A DNA stretch of 7,667 bases, taken from assembly GCA_030049455.1 (NCBI GenBank), contig JASIKV010000341.1, forward strand, positions 1 through 7,667, given 5' to 3'. Position numbers and translations under genes: made by a program. Positions 7,368-7,667 of the stretch are shown piece after piece. The notes beneath the pieces were generated by a model. That model saw nothing but the letters and a program-made list of their open reading frames with translations. It searched no databases and was not told the origin of the DNA. Numbering within the stretch: the stretch's first letter is position 1; each line of letters begins with the position of its first letter. This DNA comes from Terriglobia bacterium (GTDB lineage Bacteria; Acidobacteriota; Terriglobia; UBA7540).

Positions 7368-7415
7368 TGGCGTCCCCGACGGGATTTGAACCCGTGTTAC
7401 CGCCGTGAAAGGGCG
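7368..7415 (-). tRNA. Partial tRNA-Glu (TTC), 3' half only; probable integration (att) site
   Basis: Read on the minus strand this gives, in order: anticodon-stem 5' strand TCGCC (7415 being the last base I can assign to the tRNA, or one past it), loop CTTTCAC with anticodon TTC (7408-7410), stem GGCGG, variable TAAC, T-arm ACGGG / TTCAAAT / CCCGT, acceptor strand CGGGGAC, discriminator G and encoded CCA (7368-7370). This matches the 3' half of bacterial tRNA-Glu closely. The bases beyond 7415 form no D-arm and no GTCCCC acceptor strand, and no 5' half is found up to 7667. The first anticodon-stem pair would be T-G instead of the usual C-G, which suggests that the junction lies at that point. 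It converges on tssM with an 8-bp gap after the stop. A 3' tRNA remnant broken at the anticodon arm is typical of a tyrosine-integrase attachment repeat. Confidence 0.85.
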
Positions 7416-7495
7416 ATTAGGGGGTATTTCGGGCTAGCACAAAGACTCAGCAAAAAACCTAAGCGCGTTGAATTTAAAGGGCTGGTAGCCTCGAA

Positions 7496-7515
7496 TAGGC
7501 CCGATTCTAGGCCCC
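7496..7515. repeat. Direct repeat TAGGCCC, 12-bp period
   Basis: TAGGCCC occurs at 7496-7502 and 7508-7514, about one helical turn apart and about 80 bp from the tRNA break. It may be a protein-binding pair, but short repeats of this size can arise by chance. Confidence 0.35.
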
Positions 7516-7532
7516 TCCGACCAGTGGTCGGA
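7516..7532. promoter_or_regulatory. 17-bp perfect palindrome, candidate operator
   Basis: TCCGACCA (7516-7523) and TGGTCGGA (7525-7532) are perfect inverse complements around a single central G. With a 1-nt centre it suits a dimeric DNA-binding protein better than an RNA hairpin. No T-tract follows, so it is not an intrinsic terminator. No adjacent gene start identifies a target. Confidence 0.4.
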
Positions 7533-7541
7533 TTTGAATCT

Positions 7542-7560
7542 AAGCAACCTGAAAGCAACC
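7542..7560. repeat. Direct repeat AAGCAACC, 11-bp period
   Basis: AAGCAACC occurs at 7542-7549 and 7553-7560, one helical turn apart, just right of the palindrome. It fits the pattern of tandem binding sites such as integrase arm or excisionase sites, but this rests on spacing and position only. Confidence 0.35.
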
Positions 7561-7667
7561 GCGTTTCAATGAGCCGATCCAATCCGAGCCGGTCGGTATT
7601 TGCCGCATCCTCGCCACTGGCAAGCGCTCGCAAAACTCGTTGGCGCTACGTCGGAAGTTTGAATTAA

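Larger units (their letters stand above)
7416..7667. mobile_element. Probable left edge of an element integrated at tRNA-Glu
   Basis: This stretch runs from the tRNA break to the window end. I see no convincing gene: both 80-90-residue frames overlap the tRNA fragment and have no recognisable motif or ribosome site. Calling it element DNA rests on geometry. In a minus-strand tRNA, a fragment that keeps the 3' half but lacks the 5' half is the copy at the left end of an insert, so the insert lies to its right. It contains a 17-bp palindrome and two pairs of short direct repeats. The right end and any integrase lie outside the window. Confidence 0.5.

Noticed and set aside
3145..7415. T6SS genes as cargo of the tRNA-Glu element
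   Set aside because: The fragment keeps the 3' half and faces left; an insert in a minus-strand tRNA leaves such a fragment at its left edge, so the insert should lie to the right. Only a rearrangement would reverse this.
7530..7538. Second tRNA remnant, because GGATTTGAA recurs from the T-arm at 7382-7390
   Set aside because: The flanks cannot pair into a T-stem and no acceptor or CCA follows; a 9-base match is weak.
7386..7667. 93-residue plus-strand frame and an overlapping 78-residue minus-strand frame (7397-7633)
   Set aside because: Both run through the tRNA fragment, have low-information Arg/Ser-rich sequence, no ribosome site and no recognised motif.
7368..7667. Intact tRNA-Glu interrupted by an intron
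   Set aside because: No 5' half (D-arm, GTCCCC acceptor strand) is seen to 7667, and the break is at the start of the anticodon stem instead of within the anticodon loop where bacterial tRNA introns usually sit.

Overview
The window reads like a high-GC soil or environmental bacterium, most plausibly Acidobacteriota. This is inferred from three things: the style of the low-complexity fibre-like protein at the left edge, a DotU/IcmF pair whose P-loop reads GSAKTS, and a proline-rich tail-anchored protein with GEYTRM-type motifs. No marker gene in the window proves the phylum.

Layout, left to right. (1) 1-1035, + strand: the 3' part of a secreted or surface beta-repeat/tail-fibre-like protein, cut by the window edge. 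(2) 1047-2639, - strand, convergent with the first gene and only 11 bp from it: a 530-residue protein with a remnant protein-kinase N-lobe and hinge, about 400 residues of Pro/Ser/Ala-rich linker and a C-terminal membrane anchor. (3) 2640-3144: a 505-bp divergent intergenic region that contains a long hairpin with perfect 18-bp arms, an interspersed-palindrome type of repeat. (4) 3145-3876 and 3892-7359, + strand: tssL (DotU) and tssM (IcmF), the inner-membrane core of a type VI secretion system (T6SS), 15 bp apart and almost certainly co-transcribed. (5) 7368-7415, - strand: the 3' half of a tRNA-Glu(TTC), from the anticodon stem through an encoded CCA, with no 5' half next to it. (6) 7416-7667: DNA with no convincing gene but several short direct repeats and a 17-bp palindrome.

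How it fits together. TssL and TssM form the inner-membrane platform that anchors the T6SS baseplate and sheath. No TssJ, sheath, Hcp, VgrG or baseplate gene is in the window, so the rest of the system must lie elsewhere or be absent. The divergent kinase-like membrane protein is predicted to sit on the cytoplasmic face of the same membrane and could be an accessory or regulatory partner; that is inference from proximity and topology.

The most informative non-coding signal is the half tRNA-Glu, 8 bp after the tssM stop. A 3' tRNA fragment broken at the anticodon stem is the classic left behind by tyrosine-recombinase integration. Its orientation implies that the integrated element begins at about 7416 and runs rightward out of the window, with the intact tRNA-Glu expected at its far end. 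The T6SS genes would then be the chromosomal flank, not the cargo.
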